This document shows, piece by piece, positions 26,693 to 36,699 of a stretch of DNA of 62,119 bases. The stretch comes from an uncultured Eggerthella sp. (GTDB lineage Bacteria; Actinomycetota; Coriobacteriia; Coriobacteriales; Eggerthellaceae). The notes beneath the pieces were generated by a model. That model was not told the DNA's origin and did not search any database. It was given only the letters and a program-made list of their open reading frames with translations. The stretch covers positions 1 to 62,119 of the forward strand of contig CABQIW010000005.1 of NCBI GenBank assembly GCA_902464295.1, read 5' to 3'. Both the position numbers and the translations under genes were made by a program. Within the stretch, counting starts at the first letter, position 1. Every line of letters starts with the position of its first letter.

Positions 26693-28168
26693 CTATTTCG
26701 TTCCCTCGGATGCGCTACCTTCAGTAGCATCGTCTGAAGAGCTCTTCTTCTGCGCAGCATCCTTCTTGAGCGCATCGCCCAGTTTGTCTTCAGCGTTGCC
26801 CACTTTATCCTTGAGCATTTCCATGACCTCTTTGAAATTAGCGTTGACGTTTTCCGCTTCTTTCATGAGGCGGTCGTATTCTTCCTGAGCGGCAGCCGCT
26901 TCTTCTTCGGCCTTCTTCGCAGCCTCAGCTGCCTCTATCTCTTTTTGCTTCGAATCGATGCAGATTTGCGGAAGCGCCGCGATGAACTTGTCGATATCCT
27001 TTTCCTCGATGATGAGTGGCGGCAAGAAACGCAACGTGTGCTCGTCAGTAGCGTTGATGATGAAGCCGGCATCGAGCGCAGCATCCACCACGAACGGAGC
27101 TTTGAATTCATCCTTGAGGACAGCGCCGATCATCAGACCTGAACCGCGAACCTCGGTGATCTCATCCAGAGCGAGGAGCTTGTCCGCGAAATAATCGCCC
27201 CTGTTCTCAACGCGCTCGCCGAAGTTGCCGGTCTTGAGCGTATCGAGCGTTGCGTAAGCAGCAGCGGCGGCCAAGTTGCTGCCGCCGAAGGTCGAGCCAT
27301 GATCGCCCGGCTCGAAGGCCTCAGCTACCTCGATGCGGGCAACACAACCGCCCATGGGCATGCCGGATGCCACGCCTTTAGCAAAGGTGAAGATATCAGG
27401 CGTGATGCCGGCGTTTTGGAACATGAACGGATAGGTTCCGCAACGATAGAAACCAGTCTGAACCTCATCAAGGATGGAAAGCGCACCATTACGACGCGCG
27501 AGCTTAGTTGCCTCGAACAGGTAATCAGGATCGATCGGGATCACACCGCCCTCACCTTGGATCGGCTCCATCATGATGGCAGCAATCTGACCGGGATACT
27601 CCCACCAAATATTGCGCAGCGCATTGATATCGTTAGGCGGAATAGCGATGAAGCCTTCCGGAAGCGGCTGGAAAGGCTCTTGCTTATCAGGCTGTGCCGT
27701 AGCGGCAAGCGTTGCAAGCGTACGACCGTGGAAGCTCCCTTCAAGCACGAGGATGATGTGACCGCCAGAAGACTCTTTCTTCGCCCAGAGACGTGCGAGC
27801 TTGATCGCGCATTCGTTGGCCTCCGCCCCGGAGTTCGCGAAGAAGGTCTTCCAAGGAGCACGGAAGAACGTGGGTATACATTCGTTAGCCATCTCCGAAA
27901 TGAGCTTGGCCACTTCGCCACGTTTCTCGATATAGAAGTAGTTGCTCACGTGGATGAGCTTCTGGGCCTGCTCGGCGATGGCTTCCGCCACACGCGGATA
28001 GCAATGCCCCAGGCTGTCAACCCCGATACCCGAGAGCAGATCGAGGTATTCCTTGCCCTCTTCGTCCTTTACGGTGACGCCCTCACCTTCAACGAAGCAG
28101 ACGGGCTTGCGCTTGAAGGTGTGCATGATATACGTATCGTCTAGTTTCTTTACTTCTTCAAAGGTCAT
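26693..28168 (-). CDS. argD: Acetylornithine aminotransferase with a charged C-terminal extension
   Basis: PLP enzyme converting N-acetylglutamate semialdehyde to N-acetylornithine. Motifs: NSGAEANECAIKLAR, GSFHGRT, ILDEVQTGFYRCG and the PLP lysine in FTFAKGVASG. The catalytic fold ends near residue 405, as in normal ArgD. A further ~85 residues follow, Ala/Glu/Lys-rich with coiled-coil heptads (EIEAAEAAKKAEEEAAAAQ) and ending Ser/Thr-rich. This tail is not part of the standard enzyme. The start at 28168 follows AGGAGA with a long spacer; longer starts add unconserved residues. Second-to-last pair of the arg block with argG. Confidence 0.93.
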   Translation of the reverse strand: MTFEEVKKLDDTYIMHTFKRKPVCFVEGEGVTVKDEEGKEYLDLLSGIGVDSLGHCYPRVAEAIAEQAQKLIHVSNYFYIEKRGEVAKLISEMANECIPTFFRAPWKTFFANSGAEANECAIKLARLWAKKESSGGHIILVLEGSFHGRTLATLAATAQPDKQEPFQPLPEGFIAIPPNDINALRNIWWEYPGQIAAIMMEPIQGEGGVIPIDPDYLFEATKLARRNGALSILDEVQTGFYRCGTYPFMFQNAGITPDIFTFAKGVASGMPMGGCVARIEVAEAFEPGDHGSTFGGSNLAAAAAYATLDTLKTGNFGERVENRGDYFADKLLALDEITEVRGSGLMIGAVLKDEFKAPFVVDAALDAGFIINATDEHTLRFLPPLIIEEKDIDKFIAALPQICIDSKQKEIEAAEAAKKAEEEAAAAQEEYDRLMKEAENVNANFKEVMEMLKDKVGNAEDKLGDALKKDAAQKKSSSDDATEGSASEGTK

Positions 28169-28217
28169 GTCTAAAATCTCTCCTATTTCCCCTGTTAGCT
28201 GGCTGTTTTCTTCTTCG

Positions 28218-29162
28218 TTAAAGATTCTCCACGAGACGAGAGGCCAGCAACCCGAGCGGGGCGTACTCGTCTTTTGTATTGTGTTCGTCATCATTATATA
28301 TGAGAGTGCCACAGCCCACTTGAGTGAGCAGCTCGATCAAGAGCGAATGCGGCATCGTGCCGTTGATGATGTGAGCACGATGAACCCCTGCTTCGAGCGC
28401 GAGCACACAGGACTGGAGTTTTGGGATCATGCCTTTGCTCACGCGCCCTTCTGCGAGCATGTCACGTGTTTCTTGGAGGGACATGCGCGAAACGAGCGAA
28501 TCCTTATCATCGAAGTCTTCATAGAAGCCGTCCACATCGGTGAGGAAGATGATCTTCTGCGCGCCGATCGCACCCGCCACTGCACACGCGACCGCATCGG
28601 CGTTGATGTTGAATGAGCCGCCATCTTCACCTTTACCCACCGAGGCAATGATCGGCACGTACGCTGCGTTGATGAGCGATTTGAGGTAGGCCGGATTAAC
28701 TTCGATCACGCTGCCTACACGTCCCAGCTCTGGGCGAACCTGCTCAGCCACGATCGTGCCTGCATCAGCGCCATTGACACCAACAGCCAAGTTGCCATGT
28801 TGATTCATAGCGCGCACGAGTTCCTCGTTCACCTTGCCGATCAAGGTCATCTTCACGACTTCCATGGCCTCTTCAGTAGTGACGCGCAGCCCATCGATGA
28901 ATTCAACATCTATGCCGAAGCGCTCCATATTCCGCGAGATATCCGCGCCACCACCATGAACGATGACCGGATTCACTCCCATGATCTTCAGCATGACGAT
29001 GTCCGACATGACCGCATCGCGCAGTTTCGGATCGACCATGGCAGCTCCACCGTATTTGATCACGATGGTCTTGCCCGTTTGGTTCTTGATATAAGGGAAC
29101 GCTTCGATGAGCACCTCTGCGGTGTGCGAAGACGTGAGTTTCCTATCTTTTGCATATTTCAT
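28218..29162 (-). CDS. argB: Acetylglutamate kinase
   Basis: Phosphorylates N-acetylglutamate. About 314 residues with the amino-acid kinase motifs KYGGAAM, VIVHGGGADI, NINADAVACAVA and FLTDVDGFYEDF. The N-terminal ~25 residues before the kinase core could form the helix associated with arginine inhibition in hexameric ArgB (inference). The ATG at 29162 has GGAG 8 bases ahead; the longer frame is rejected. It is 68 bp after argJ and 49 bp before argD. Confidence 0.96.
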   Translation of the reverse strand: MKYAKDRKLTSSHTAEVLIEAFPYIKNQTGKTIVIKYGGAAMVDPKLRDAVMSDIVMLKIMGVNPVIVHGGGADISRNMERFGIDVEFIDGLRVTTEEAMEVVKMTLIGKVNEELVRAMNQHGNLAVGVNGADAGTIVAEQVRPELGRVGSVIEVNPAYLKSLINAAYVPIIASVGKGEDGGSFNINADAVACAVAGAIGAQKIIFLTDVDGFYEDFDDKDSLVSRMSLQETRDMLAEGRVSKGMIPKLQSCVLALEAGVHRAHIINGTMPHSLLIELLTQVGCGTLIYNDDEHNTKDEYAPLGLLASRLVENL

Positions 29163-29230
29163 ACTGGTATCTCCAACGGTTGGTAGATCGATTAAACACC
29201 CTGAGTGCCAACTTGAGGCAGGTGGCAGCC

Positions 29231-30520
<1,290 letters not shown>

Positions 30521-30537
30521 ATCCCTTTACTGAATTC

Positions 30538-31602
30538 TTAGACCGGAAGCGCCTCCATACGAAGACCGGTCGTTTGATCGAAACCACAGACGATGTTGGC
30601 GCATTGTACCGCTTGGCCTGCTGCACCTTTGCAGAGATTGTCGATCGCGCACACGGCGATGAGTGAGCCGGTCGCCTCTTGATAGGCAATGCCGATCTGG
30701 GCATTGTTCGTGCCTACCACAGAAGCGGTGCGCGGCATCTGGCCGAGCGGAAGCACCGTAACAAAGGGATATCGTCGTCGATCGTAGGTTTCGACATAGA
30801 GCGCATGGAGCGACTCAAGGGATTGCGTAGCGCGCGCTTCATCGCTGAGCTGAAGCGTGACCGTTGAGAGCAAGCCGCGATTTGCTGGAGCGAGATGTGG
30901 CGTGAAGACAAGCCTTCCTTCGATGCCGAGGATCTGCTCGATCTCGGGCGTATGCCGATGACTTGCGACACCGTAAGCTTCGAAGTTATCGTTCGCGTTG
31001 CAGAAATGCGTGCGCGCATTCGCGCTGCGACCAGCGCCGGTTACGCCAGAGATCGCATCGACCACCACAACGCCTTCCGAAAGCGCAACGGCCGGCCAAG
31101 CAGCGAGCGAGGTGGCCGTAGGATAGCAACCCGCACAGGCTACCAGAGTGGGATGATGCTGAGCGTGCAAGTCGCGCGCCTCCAGCAGCTCCGCTTCGGT
31201 GATCTCGGGCAGACCGAAGAAAGCCTGTTCCAACAGATCGACCGCCGTATGAGGTGTCTTGTACCACTGTTCGAAGATCGCTGGATCCTTCAGGCGAAAA
31301 TCAGCCGAAAGATCGAAGACCGAAACATCCGCCGCCAAAAGATCAGGCACGAGCGTCATGGCTGCCGTGTGCGGCGTTGCCATGAAGACCACATCGCAAT
31401 CGGCGAGAGAGGTGGTGTTGTGCGCCTCGAATTCAAGATCGCACACACCCTTGAACGCAGGATAGAGCTCCGAGATGGGCAGCCCTTCATCGGTTGAAGA
31501 CGTGATAACGCGCAAATCGAATTCAGGATGGCGAGAAAGGATGCGCACCAGTTCAGCTCCTGCATATCCAGCAGCACCGATGATACCGGCAACTAGTCCC
31601 AT
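30538..31602 (-). CDS. argC: N-acetyl-gamma-glutamyl-phosphate reductase
   Basis: NADPH-dependent reduction of acetylglutamyl phosphate. About 354 residues with the dinucleotide motif GAAGYAGAEL, catalytic Cys in LVACAGCYPT, and FTPHLAPANRGLLSTV. The ATG at 31602 is preferred because AAAGGA stands 6 bases ahead; the first GTG and ATG of the frame leave no spacing. First gene of the arg block. A possible ArgR half-site (TGAAT) lies in the upstream gap, too weak to call an operator. Confidence 0.96.
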   Translation of the reverse strand: MGLVAGIIGAAGYAGAELVRILSRHPEFDLRVITSSTDEGLPISELYPAFKGVCDLEFEAHNTTSLADCDVVFMATPHTAAMTLVPDLLAADVSVFDLSADFRLKDPAIFEQWYKTPHTAVDLLEQAFFGLPEITEAELLEARDLHAQHHPTLVACAGCYPTATSLAAWPAVALSEGVVVVDAISGVTGAGRSANARTHFCNANDNFEAYGVASHRHTPEIEQILGIEGRLVFTPHLAPANRGLLSTVTLQLSDEARATQSLESLHALYVETYDRRRYPFVTVLPLGQMPRTASVVGTNNAQIGIAYQEATGSLIAVCAIDNLCKGAAGQAVQCANIVCGFDQTTGLRMEALPV

Positions 31603-31650
31603 AGCCATTCCTTTCTTCACGCGAGATATACAAATTCAGTGGATAAATGA

Positions 31651-31674
31651 TACCCCTCTTCGGGAAGAGGGGTA
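31651..31674. terminator. Hairpin terminator between the FKBP gene and argC
   Basis: TACCCCTCTTC and GAAGAGGGGTA form an 11-bp perfect stem. On the minus strand TCATTTATCC follows, a weak U-run. It separates the SlyD-like gene from the arg block. Confidence 0.7.
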
Positions 31675-31719
31675 CATCTTTAATTCTATTCGTTTTGTGA
31701 ACGGGCTAAAAAGCGGCGA

Positions 31720-32148
31720 TTAGTCCACGATCTCTTCAAGAGTGATCTCGAAGTTCAGATCCTTGCCCGCCATTTCGTGGTTCATATCGAAGACCACATC
31801 ATCATCAGTGATCTCGACCACCTTGACCGGGAAGGCCTGTCCACCAGGAGCCTGCATGTAAACGGTCTGTCCAACAGGCAGATCGTCAACATCAGGTACG
31901 TTTTCTTTCGGGATGCGCTGCACGAGCTGTTCATCGCGCTCACCATACGCATCAGCCGCGGGGATATGGACCTTCTTGGTCTCACCCACGGCCATCTCGT
32001 TCACCGCGGCATCGAAACCGGGGATCATCATGCCTGCCATGCAGGTGAATTCCAAGGGCTCGCCACGCTCGACTGAAGAATCGAATACCGTACCGTCATC
32101 GAACGTGCCAATGTAATTGACCCGTACCTTTTTTCCTTCGTTTGCCAT
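31720..32148 (-). CDS. SlyD-like FKBP-type peptidyl-prolyl isomerase
   Basis: 142 residues with the FKBP start KVRVNYIGTFDDGTVFDSS, GMMIPGFDAAV and KKVHIPAADAYGERD. An insert-in-flap chaperone domain then separates the two FKBP halves, as in SlyD. The His-rich metal-binding tail of E. coli SlyD is absent; the protein ends LEEIVD. It speeds prolyl isomerisation and chaperones folding in the cytosol. The start at 32148 has AAAGGA 7 bases ahead. It lies upstream of the arg block, separated by a terminator. Confidence 0.9.
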   Translation of the reverse strand: MANEGKKVRVNYIGTFDDGTVFDSSVERGEPLEFTCMAGMMIPGFDAAVNEMAVGETKKVHIPAADAYGERDEQLVQRIPKENVPDVDDLPVGQTVYMQAPGGQAFPVKVVEITDDDVVFDMNHEMAGKDLNFEITLEEIVD

Positions 32149-32331
32149 AATGATTCCTTTCATGAGGAAAGCAGATTCATCTTTCGTTTGAGTAGTGTAG
32201 CGCAAGTTCGTCTGTCTTCTTGCGGCCGATGCCTTCTCGACATAGAGCTGTCATATTGACGACGCTAAAGCACGTCGGCCTTCTTTCTGCATCATTGCCC
32301 ACTTGCTGCGCGCAAGACACATTCGTTCGCC

Positions 32332-32337
32332 TAGAAT
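32332..32337 (+). promoter_or_regulatory. -10 box suggesting a leaderless fluC transcript
   Basis: TAGAAT ends 6 bases before the ATG of the first fluC gene and no ribosome binding site is present. A transcript starting about 7 bases downstream of this box would begin at the ATG itself. No convincing -35 box is seen. Confidence 0.4.
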
Positions 32338-32343
32338 GGTCGC

Positions 32344-33021
32344 ATGTCTTCCCCACGCGAACAATCTCAAGGCACTGCGCCCGGCCACGCGAGCACTACG
32401 CGCCAACAGGTCATGGCCACCCCGGCTTTTCTCTACGCCATCGTTCTGGCAATGGGTGCGATCGGTGCAACGCTGCGCTATCTGATCGAGCTCGCGATTC
32501 CTACCGAAGCATTCCCAGCAGGAACGCTGCTCATCAACTTGGTCGGCTGTTACATCATCTACATCGTCTATCAGTGGTTCGACCGGCGTGTGCATATCCC
32601 GCACTCCATCGCGCGTGGCATCGGCGTTGGCTTGGTGGGTGCATTCACCACGCTCTCTGCCTTCTGCACGGAAAGCCTCGCGCTCTTGCAGACTGGCGAA
32701 TACCTCATGTTCGCGCTCTATGTATCCGCGACCGTTTTCGGCACCTTCTTGGCATCGCTTGCAGGCTGGGCAACCTGTTCGCTGCTCGCCTATCGCAAGC
32801 TCAAGCAGCTCCAACGAAGGCGCATGCAACACCATCTTGAAATGCAGCGCGCTGCCCAAAGTGAATCCGCACATCAAACTCTCGTGAATGCGAGCGCTCC
32901 CAAAAGCAACTCGAAGCCAACGGCTGAAGCTGAATCTGCTGAAGAACCCGAGCTTCCTGGCCAGAGTGAGCCTGATGCCAAGAACGAAAGCGGGATGCCT
33001 TCTGAATGGAGGCGCCCATGA
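32344..33021 (+). CDS. crcB: Fluoride exporter FluC subunit with hydrophilic C-terminal tail
   Basis: FluC dimers let fluoride out of the cell. The four-helix core has GAIGATLRYLIE, GTLLINLVGCYIIY with the pore Asn, and GAFTTLSAFCTES, the TTxSxF stretch that lines the pore. About 65 mostly polar residues follow the last helix (KLKQLQRRRMQHHLEMQ then Ser/Glu/Pro-rich), which FluC normally lacks. The partner gene overlaps by 4 bases, so the channel is probably a heterodimer. No fluoride riboswitch consensus was found upstream. Confidence 0.9.
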   Translation: MSSPREQSQGTAPGHASTTRQQVMATPAFLYAIVLAMGAIGATLRYLIELAIPTEAFPAGTLLINLVGCYIIYIVYQWFDRRVHIPHSIARGIGVGLVGAFTTLSAFCTESLALLQTGEYLMFALYVSATVFGTFLASLAGWATCSLLAYRKLKQLQRRRMQHHLEMQRAAQSESAHQTLVNASAPKSNSKPTAEAESAEEPELPGQSEPDAKNESGMPSEWRRP

Positions 33022-33389
33022 ACCTTCTCGCGCTTCTGGGCATAGCTTGCGGCGGTGCGGTTGGCGCGCTGTTGCGCGGCTTGATGACCCGCATGCTCAA
33101 GCGTCATCTGCCCGAGCAGTTTCCCTTCGCCACGCTCATCGTGAACCTGATCGCCTGCTTCGCGGCAGGCATGGTCATGCCGCTTACGCTGAACGAGGTG
33201 CTCTATCTCACCTTGACGATGGGCTTCTTGGGCGGATTCTCAACGCTGGCCACGATGAACTTCGAAGCCGTGAGCCTCTTTGCAACCAAGCGCTACAAAT
33301 ATTGCTTTGCCTACCTCGCAATAACCTACGCCAGCACACTTGGCGCGGCTGCCCTCGGCTTCACACTAGTAAGCTTCTTTGTCGGTTGA
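33018..33389 (+). CDS. crcB: Fluoride exporter FluC, second subunit
   Basis: About 123 residues, the core FluC length: GGAVGALLRGLM, FATLIVNLIACFAAG (pore Asn) and GFLGGFSTLATMNFE. It starts within the stop codon of the first fluC gene (ATGA) with GGAGG 5 bases ahead, so the two are translationally coupled. Paired fluC genes in Gram-positive bacteria usually make an obligate heterodimer. Confidence 0.92.
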   Translation: MNLLALLGIACGGAVGALLRGLMTRMLKRHLPEQFPFATLIVNLIACFAAGMVMPLTLNEVLYLTLTMGFLGGFSTLATMNFEAVSLFATKRYKYCFAYLAITYASTLGAAALGFTLVSFFVG

Positions 33390-33439
33390 TCGACCAGCAA
33401 TATCTGCTGCCTAGATGAACAGAAGCACTGCCTTAAAGA

Positions 33440-33901
33440 CTATTCAGGATCGCCAGGATGAGGGTGATTGTCGAAGTATCCTGTCTGGCCGCGCACATTC
33501 CAAGCGCAGGCCACCAAGAACATAACGATCACCAGCGTGATGATAGCTGCTGGGTTTACCTGCCCTTGCGAGATCTTGCTGGCAAGATCCCAAAGTTCGA
33601 TCAAGCCGTAAAGCGTTACGATCCAGAAGAACAGCGTGATCTTGCGGGGGTCCTTCGCGCCGATGATGCCCGACAATGCCACAACGATACCCACGATCCC
33701 TGCGACCAGCGTCTCTCCACCTAGCACCACGCCTGGCATCAGATCGATCGACTTGATGCCGAAGAATTCCGCGAGTACCACGAAGACCACACCAACCGTA
33801 GCAAGAACCACCGAGAGCACGAACATGAATGCGCAGCAATAGAAGGTGCGCCGTTGCCATGGTGAATACTTTTTGGGATCGAATGAGAGCAGTTTTCCCA
33901 C
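33440..33901 (-). CDS. Small integral membrane protein of unknown function
   Basis: About 153 residues with four or five hydrophobic helices (CAFMFVLSVVLATVGVVFVVL, then GETLVAGIVGIVVALSGIIG, TLFFWIVTLYGLIEL and AAIITLVIVMFLVACAW). No family recognised. The start is set at a GTG at 33901 with AGAGGAAG 5 bases ahead; upstream GTG/ATG codons have no ribosome binding site and lie in the pheT terminator. It is convergent with fluC and downstream of pheT. Confidence 0.72.
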   Translation of the reverse strand: MGKLLSFDPKKYSPWQRRTFYCCAFMFVLSVVLATVGVVFVVLAEFFGIKSIDLMPGVVLGGETLVAGIVGIVVALSGIIGAKDPRKITLFFWIVTLYGLIELWDLASKISQGQVNPAAIITLVIVMFLVACAWNVRGQTGYFDNHPHPGDPE

Positions 33902-33926
33902 AAGCTTCCTCTCTAACATCGAGCAA

Positions 33927-33955
33927 AGAACGATCGGCACGCAGTCGATCGTTCT
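33927..33955 (-). terminator. Terminator after pheT
   Basis: AGAACGATCG and CGATCGTTCT form a 10-bp stem with a 9-nt loop; TTGCTC follows on the minus strand. It lies 46 bp after the pheT stop. Confidence 0.65.
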
Positions 33956-34001
33956 CTTCGCTTTGGCTCAAATAGGCTTTCCAATGCGCACAGGATATTC
34001 G

Positions 34002-36503
34002 CTATCCGCGAACCTCGGCGCCCGTTGCTCCGCAAGTCTTCTTGATCAAGCGTTCATGCTGCTTGTTGACCTCTTCAGCGGTAAGCGTCTTGTCGGGCGA
34101 GCGATATTCGAGCGCGTAGGCCATCGATTTCTTGCCTGCGCCCAAACGCTCCGCGTCGCGATACACATCGAAGAGCTGGATGCTCGAGAGCAGCTTACCG
34201 CCTGCAGAACGCATGACCTGCATGAGCTTTTCGTTGGTCACGTCTTCATCAACCACGAGCGCGATATCCATCGTGACTGCCGGGAAGAGCGGCACATCCA
34301 CATAATCGCGTGCGGGCTGGCTCGTTTTCACGAGCGCATCAAGATCGAGTTCGAACGCAACAACAGGCGCACTCGCTTCGAAGGCGTCGGCTGCAAGCGG
34401 ATGGATCTCACCGACCCAACCGAGCACCGTGCCGCCTGAAAGCACTTGAGCAGCACGTCCTGGCTGCAGGTGCGGAGCCTCTTCAGCAGAAAGCGCTTTG
34501 AAGCGCACTTTGGGTGTGGCGAGCTCATGCAGAAGGCTTTCGACGATGCCTTTGCCATCGAAGAAATCGAATGCGGCCGGCGTATTGTTCCAAGCAGGAT
34601 CACCCATCGCACCGGCAAGCACTGCTGCAACGCGTTCTTTCTCCTTGGGCTTCTTCTTGCCCTCTGCTGCGAAGAACACGCGTCCTGCTTCATAGAGCTG
34701 AACATTCTTCACGCCGTGATTCTGATTGTACGCAAGAGAATGCAACAACCCGGGAATGATGGATTGACGCATGATAGACTGCTCAGCATTGAGCGGATTA
34801 AGCAACTCAACGGGCATGCCCAATCCTTCTTTGTCCATGCGCAGTTTATCGAGATCGCCCGGCTCGGCGAACGAATATGTCACGGTCTCATTGAGCCCCG
34901 CGGCGCGCAGCGTATCGTTGATCTTCTGGATCTTCTGCTCAGCCACCGTGCGCTTGCCAATGCGGCCAGCACCACCTGGCAGCGTCGGTTCGATGCGGTC
35001 CATACCGTAGAGGCGCAGCACCTCTTCATAGAGGTCGATCTCGCGCTCAAGATCGGGACGGAACGTGGGCGCAAGCACATGGAGCAACTCGCCTTCAGCA
35101 CATGATGCTGCCACAGATTCAGCTTCATCGGCCACCGTTACCGCACAACCCAAACGCGTGAGCGTCGAGATGATATAGTCGCGATCGATCTCGGCACCCA
35201 TCATGGCATTGAAGCGCGGGATGCGGAAATCGAGCATGATAGGCTCGGTCTTCTGCTCCCACACATCCACGATGCCTGGGCGCACGGTGCCACCTGACAC
35301 CGCCGCGATGAGCGCAGCCGATGCATCTGAGAGAGCGCCGATCGGATTGTCGTCTACACCGCGCTCATAGCGCAGTGAGGCTTCGCTGATAAGACCCAAG
35401 TTGCGGCTCGTGCGGCTGGTGTGACCGCTGCTGAATGTAGCTGCTTCGAGCAAGATCGTGGTCGTTTCGTCGGTCACCTCAGAATCGAGACCGCCCATCA
35501 CGCCTGCCAGCGCAACAGCCTCCGTAGGCGTAGCGATCACGCTCATATCTGATGTGAGCGTGCGCTCTTCCCCATCGAGCGTGGTGAACTTCTCGCCGTC
35601 TTCAGCAGGGCGCACGATGATGTGGACCTTGCCATTCTTGTTCGCCAGCTTGTCGTAGTCGAACGCATGGAGCGGTTGGCCGAGCAGGAACAAGATATAG
35701 TTCGTCGCATCGACGATGTTATTGATCGAACGAGCGCCCGCCGCCGTAACGCGTTGCGCCAGCCAATCGGGGCTCGGACCCACCTTCACATTCTCGATCA
35801 CGCGCGCAGTATAGCGATCGCAGCGTGCGGGATCCGATATGGTCACCTCGACCGATTCTGCGGTCGGCTCAAGATCTTGGTTTTCGCCCAGGTTGAAGAT
35901 CGGGTCATCGAGCGGATCGGTGAAGTCGCGCTCGTACATAGCTGCCACCTCGCGCGCCATGCCCTTCATAGAAAGGCAATCGGGGCGGTTCGGCGTGATC
36001 TCAAGATCGAGGATCTTGTCGTTGAGCTTCATATAGTCCGCGAAGGGCTCGCCTACGGGCGCATCAGCAGGCAGGATCATGATGCCATCGTGATCGGAGC
36101 CAAGCCCCAGTTCACGCTCAGAACAATTCATCCCGTTGCTCGCCACGCCACGCAGCTTGGATTTCTTGATCTTGAAATCGCCGAATTCAGCGCCCACCAG
36201 CGCGACCGGAATCTTATCACCTTCGTTGAAGTTCTGCGCGCCGCACACGATCTGCAGCGGTTCGGGCTTACCGTCTTGCCCGAGGTTGTTTTCGCCCACG
36301 CTCACCTGGCAGACCCACATATGATCCGAATCGGGATGTGCTTTCTTCTCGACGATCTGACCCACGACCACCTTATCGTAGGTGGCTCCAGCGATCTCGA
36401 CACCTTCAACGCCCGTGCCAGTCAGGTCCAGACGATCGCAGAAAGCCTTCAGATCGGCAGGTATCTCAACATATTCACTTAACCATTTCAAAGAAACTTT
36501 CAT
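34002..36503 (-). CDS. pheT: Phenylalanyl-tRNA synthetase beta chain
   Basis: 833 residues, full length. Domains in order: N-terminal SLKWLSEYVEIP, an EMAP/tRNA-binding domain (KAHPDSDHMWVCQV), the B3/4 editing domain, B5, the catalytic-like core (FAEPGDLDKLRM region, GLLHSLAYNQNHG), and the C-terminal anticodon-binding domain (FPAVTMDIALVVDEDVTNEKL). Forms an alpha2-beta2 enzyme with PheS. The gap to pheS is 196 bp, unusually long, and contains a 94-nt hairpin element. Confidence 0.97.
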   Translation of the reverse strand: MKVSLKWLSEYVEIPADLKAFCDRLDLTGTGVEGVEIAGATYDKVVVGQIVEKKAHPDSDHMWVCQVSVGENNLGQDGKPEPLQIVCGAQNFNEGDKIPVALVGAEFGDFKIKKSKLRGVASNGMNCSERELGLGSDHDGIMILPADAPVGEPFADYMKLNDKILDLEITPNRPDCLSMKGMAREVAAMYERDFTDPLDDPIFNLGENQDLEPTAESVEVTISDPARCDRYTARVIENVKVGPSPDWLAQRVTAAGARSINNIVDATNYILFLLGQPLHAFDYDKLANKNGKVHIIVRPAEDGEKFTTLDGEERTLTSDMSVIATPTEAVALAGVMGGLDSEVTDETTTILLEAATFSSGHTSRTSRNLGLISEASLRYERGVDDNPIGALSDASAALIAAVSGGTVRPGIVDVWEQKTEPIMLDFRIPRFNAMMGAEIDRDYIISTLTRLGCAVTVADEAESVAASCAEGELLHVLAPTFRPDLEREIDLYEEVLRLYGMDRIEPTLPGGAGRIGKRTVAEQKIQKINDTLRAAGLNETVTYSFAEPGDLDKLRMDKEGLGMPVELLNPLNAEQSIMRQSIIPGLLHSLAYNQNHGVKNVQLYEAGRVFFAAEGKKKPKEKERVAAVLAGAMGDPAWNNTPAAFDFFDGKGIVESLLHELATPKVRFKALSAEEAPHLQPGRAAQVLSGGTVLGWVGEIHPLAADAFEASAPVVAFELDLDALVKTSQPARDYVDVPLFPAVTMDIALVVDEDVTNEKLMQVMRSAGGKLLSSIQLFDVYRDAERLGAGKKSMAYALEYRSPDKTLTAEEVNKQHERLIKKTCGATGAEVRG

Positions 36504-36583
36504 CGTTTTTCCTTCGGTTTTAAACCTTTATCTCTTTATCTATCCAATAAGTTGACTTCCACTGTTGGCAAAGTCAGCGAGGG

Positions 36584-36677
36584 TTCGTCTCGTGCGTATG
36601 ATCGCCGTGTTGCGCGGCCGAGCGTACTTCGTACGTGAGGGCAAGCGCAAAAGCGGCGAGCATATGTGCGAGACGAA
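36584..36677. repeat. 94-nt long hairpin element between pheS and pheT
   Basis: TTCGTCTCG and CGAGACGAA close a helix of about 24 bp with one A/G mismatch and three G-U pairs on the plus strand. Further inner stems (TTGCGC/GCGCAA, GCC/GGC, CGTAC/GTACG) run down to a TTC loop, so nearly the whole element folds on itself. It has no U-run, so it is not an ordinary terminator. It may be a mobile palindrome or an RNA tuning pheT expression. Confidence 0.7.
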
Positions 36678-36699
36678 GCCGCAGCGTCAGGCAATTCTT

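Noticed and set aside
25665..26888. 407-codon plus-strand frame opposite argG and the end of argD
   Set aside because: Antisense to two well-supported genes; no recognisable motifs or start signal.
31603..31719. ArgR operator upstream of argC
   Set aside because: Only one TGAAT half-site is visible; the second half does not match the ARG-box pattern.
32220..32343. Fluoride riboswitch upstream of the fluC pair
   Set aside because: I looked for the conserved fluoride riboswitch core (GGNGATGG ... CTGATG) and did not find it; the message may have no leader at all.
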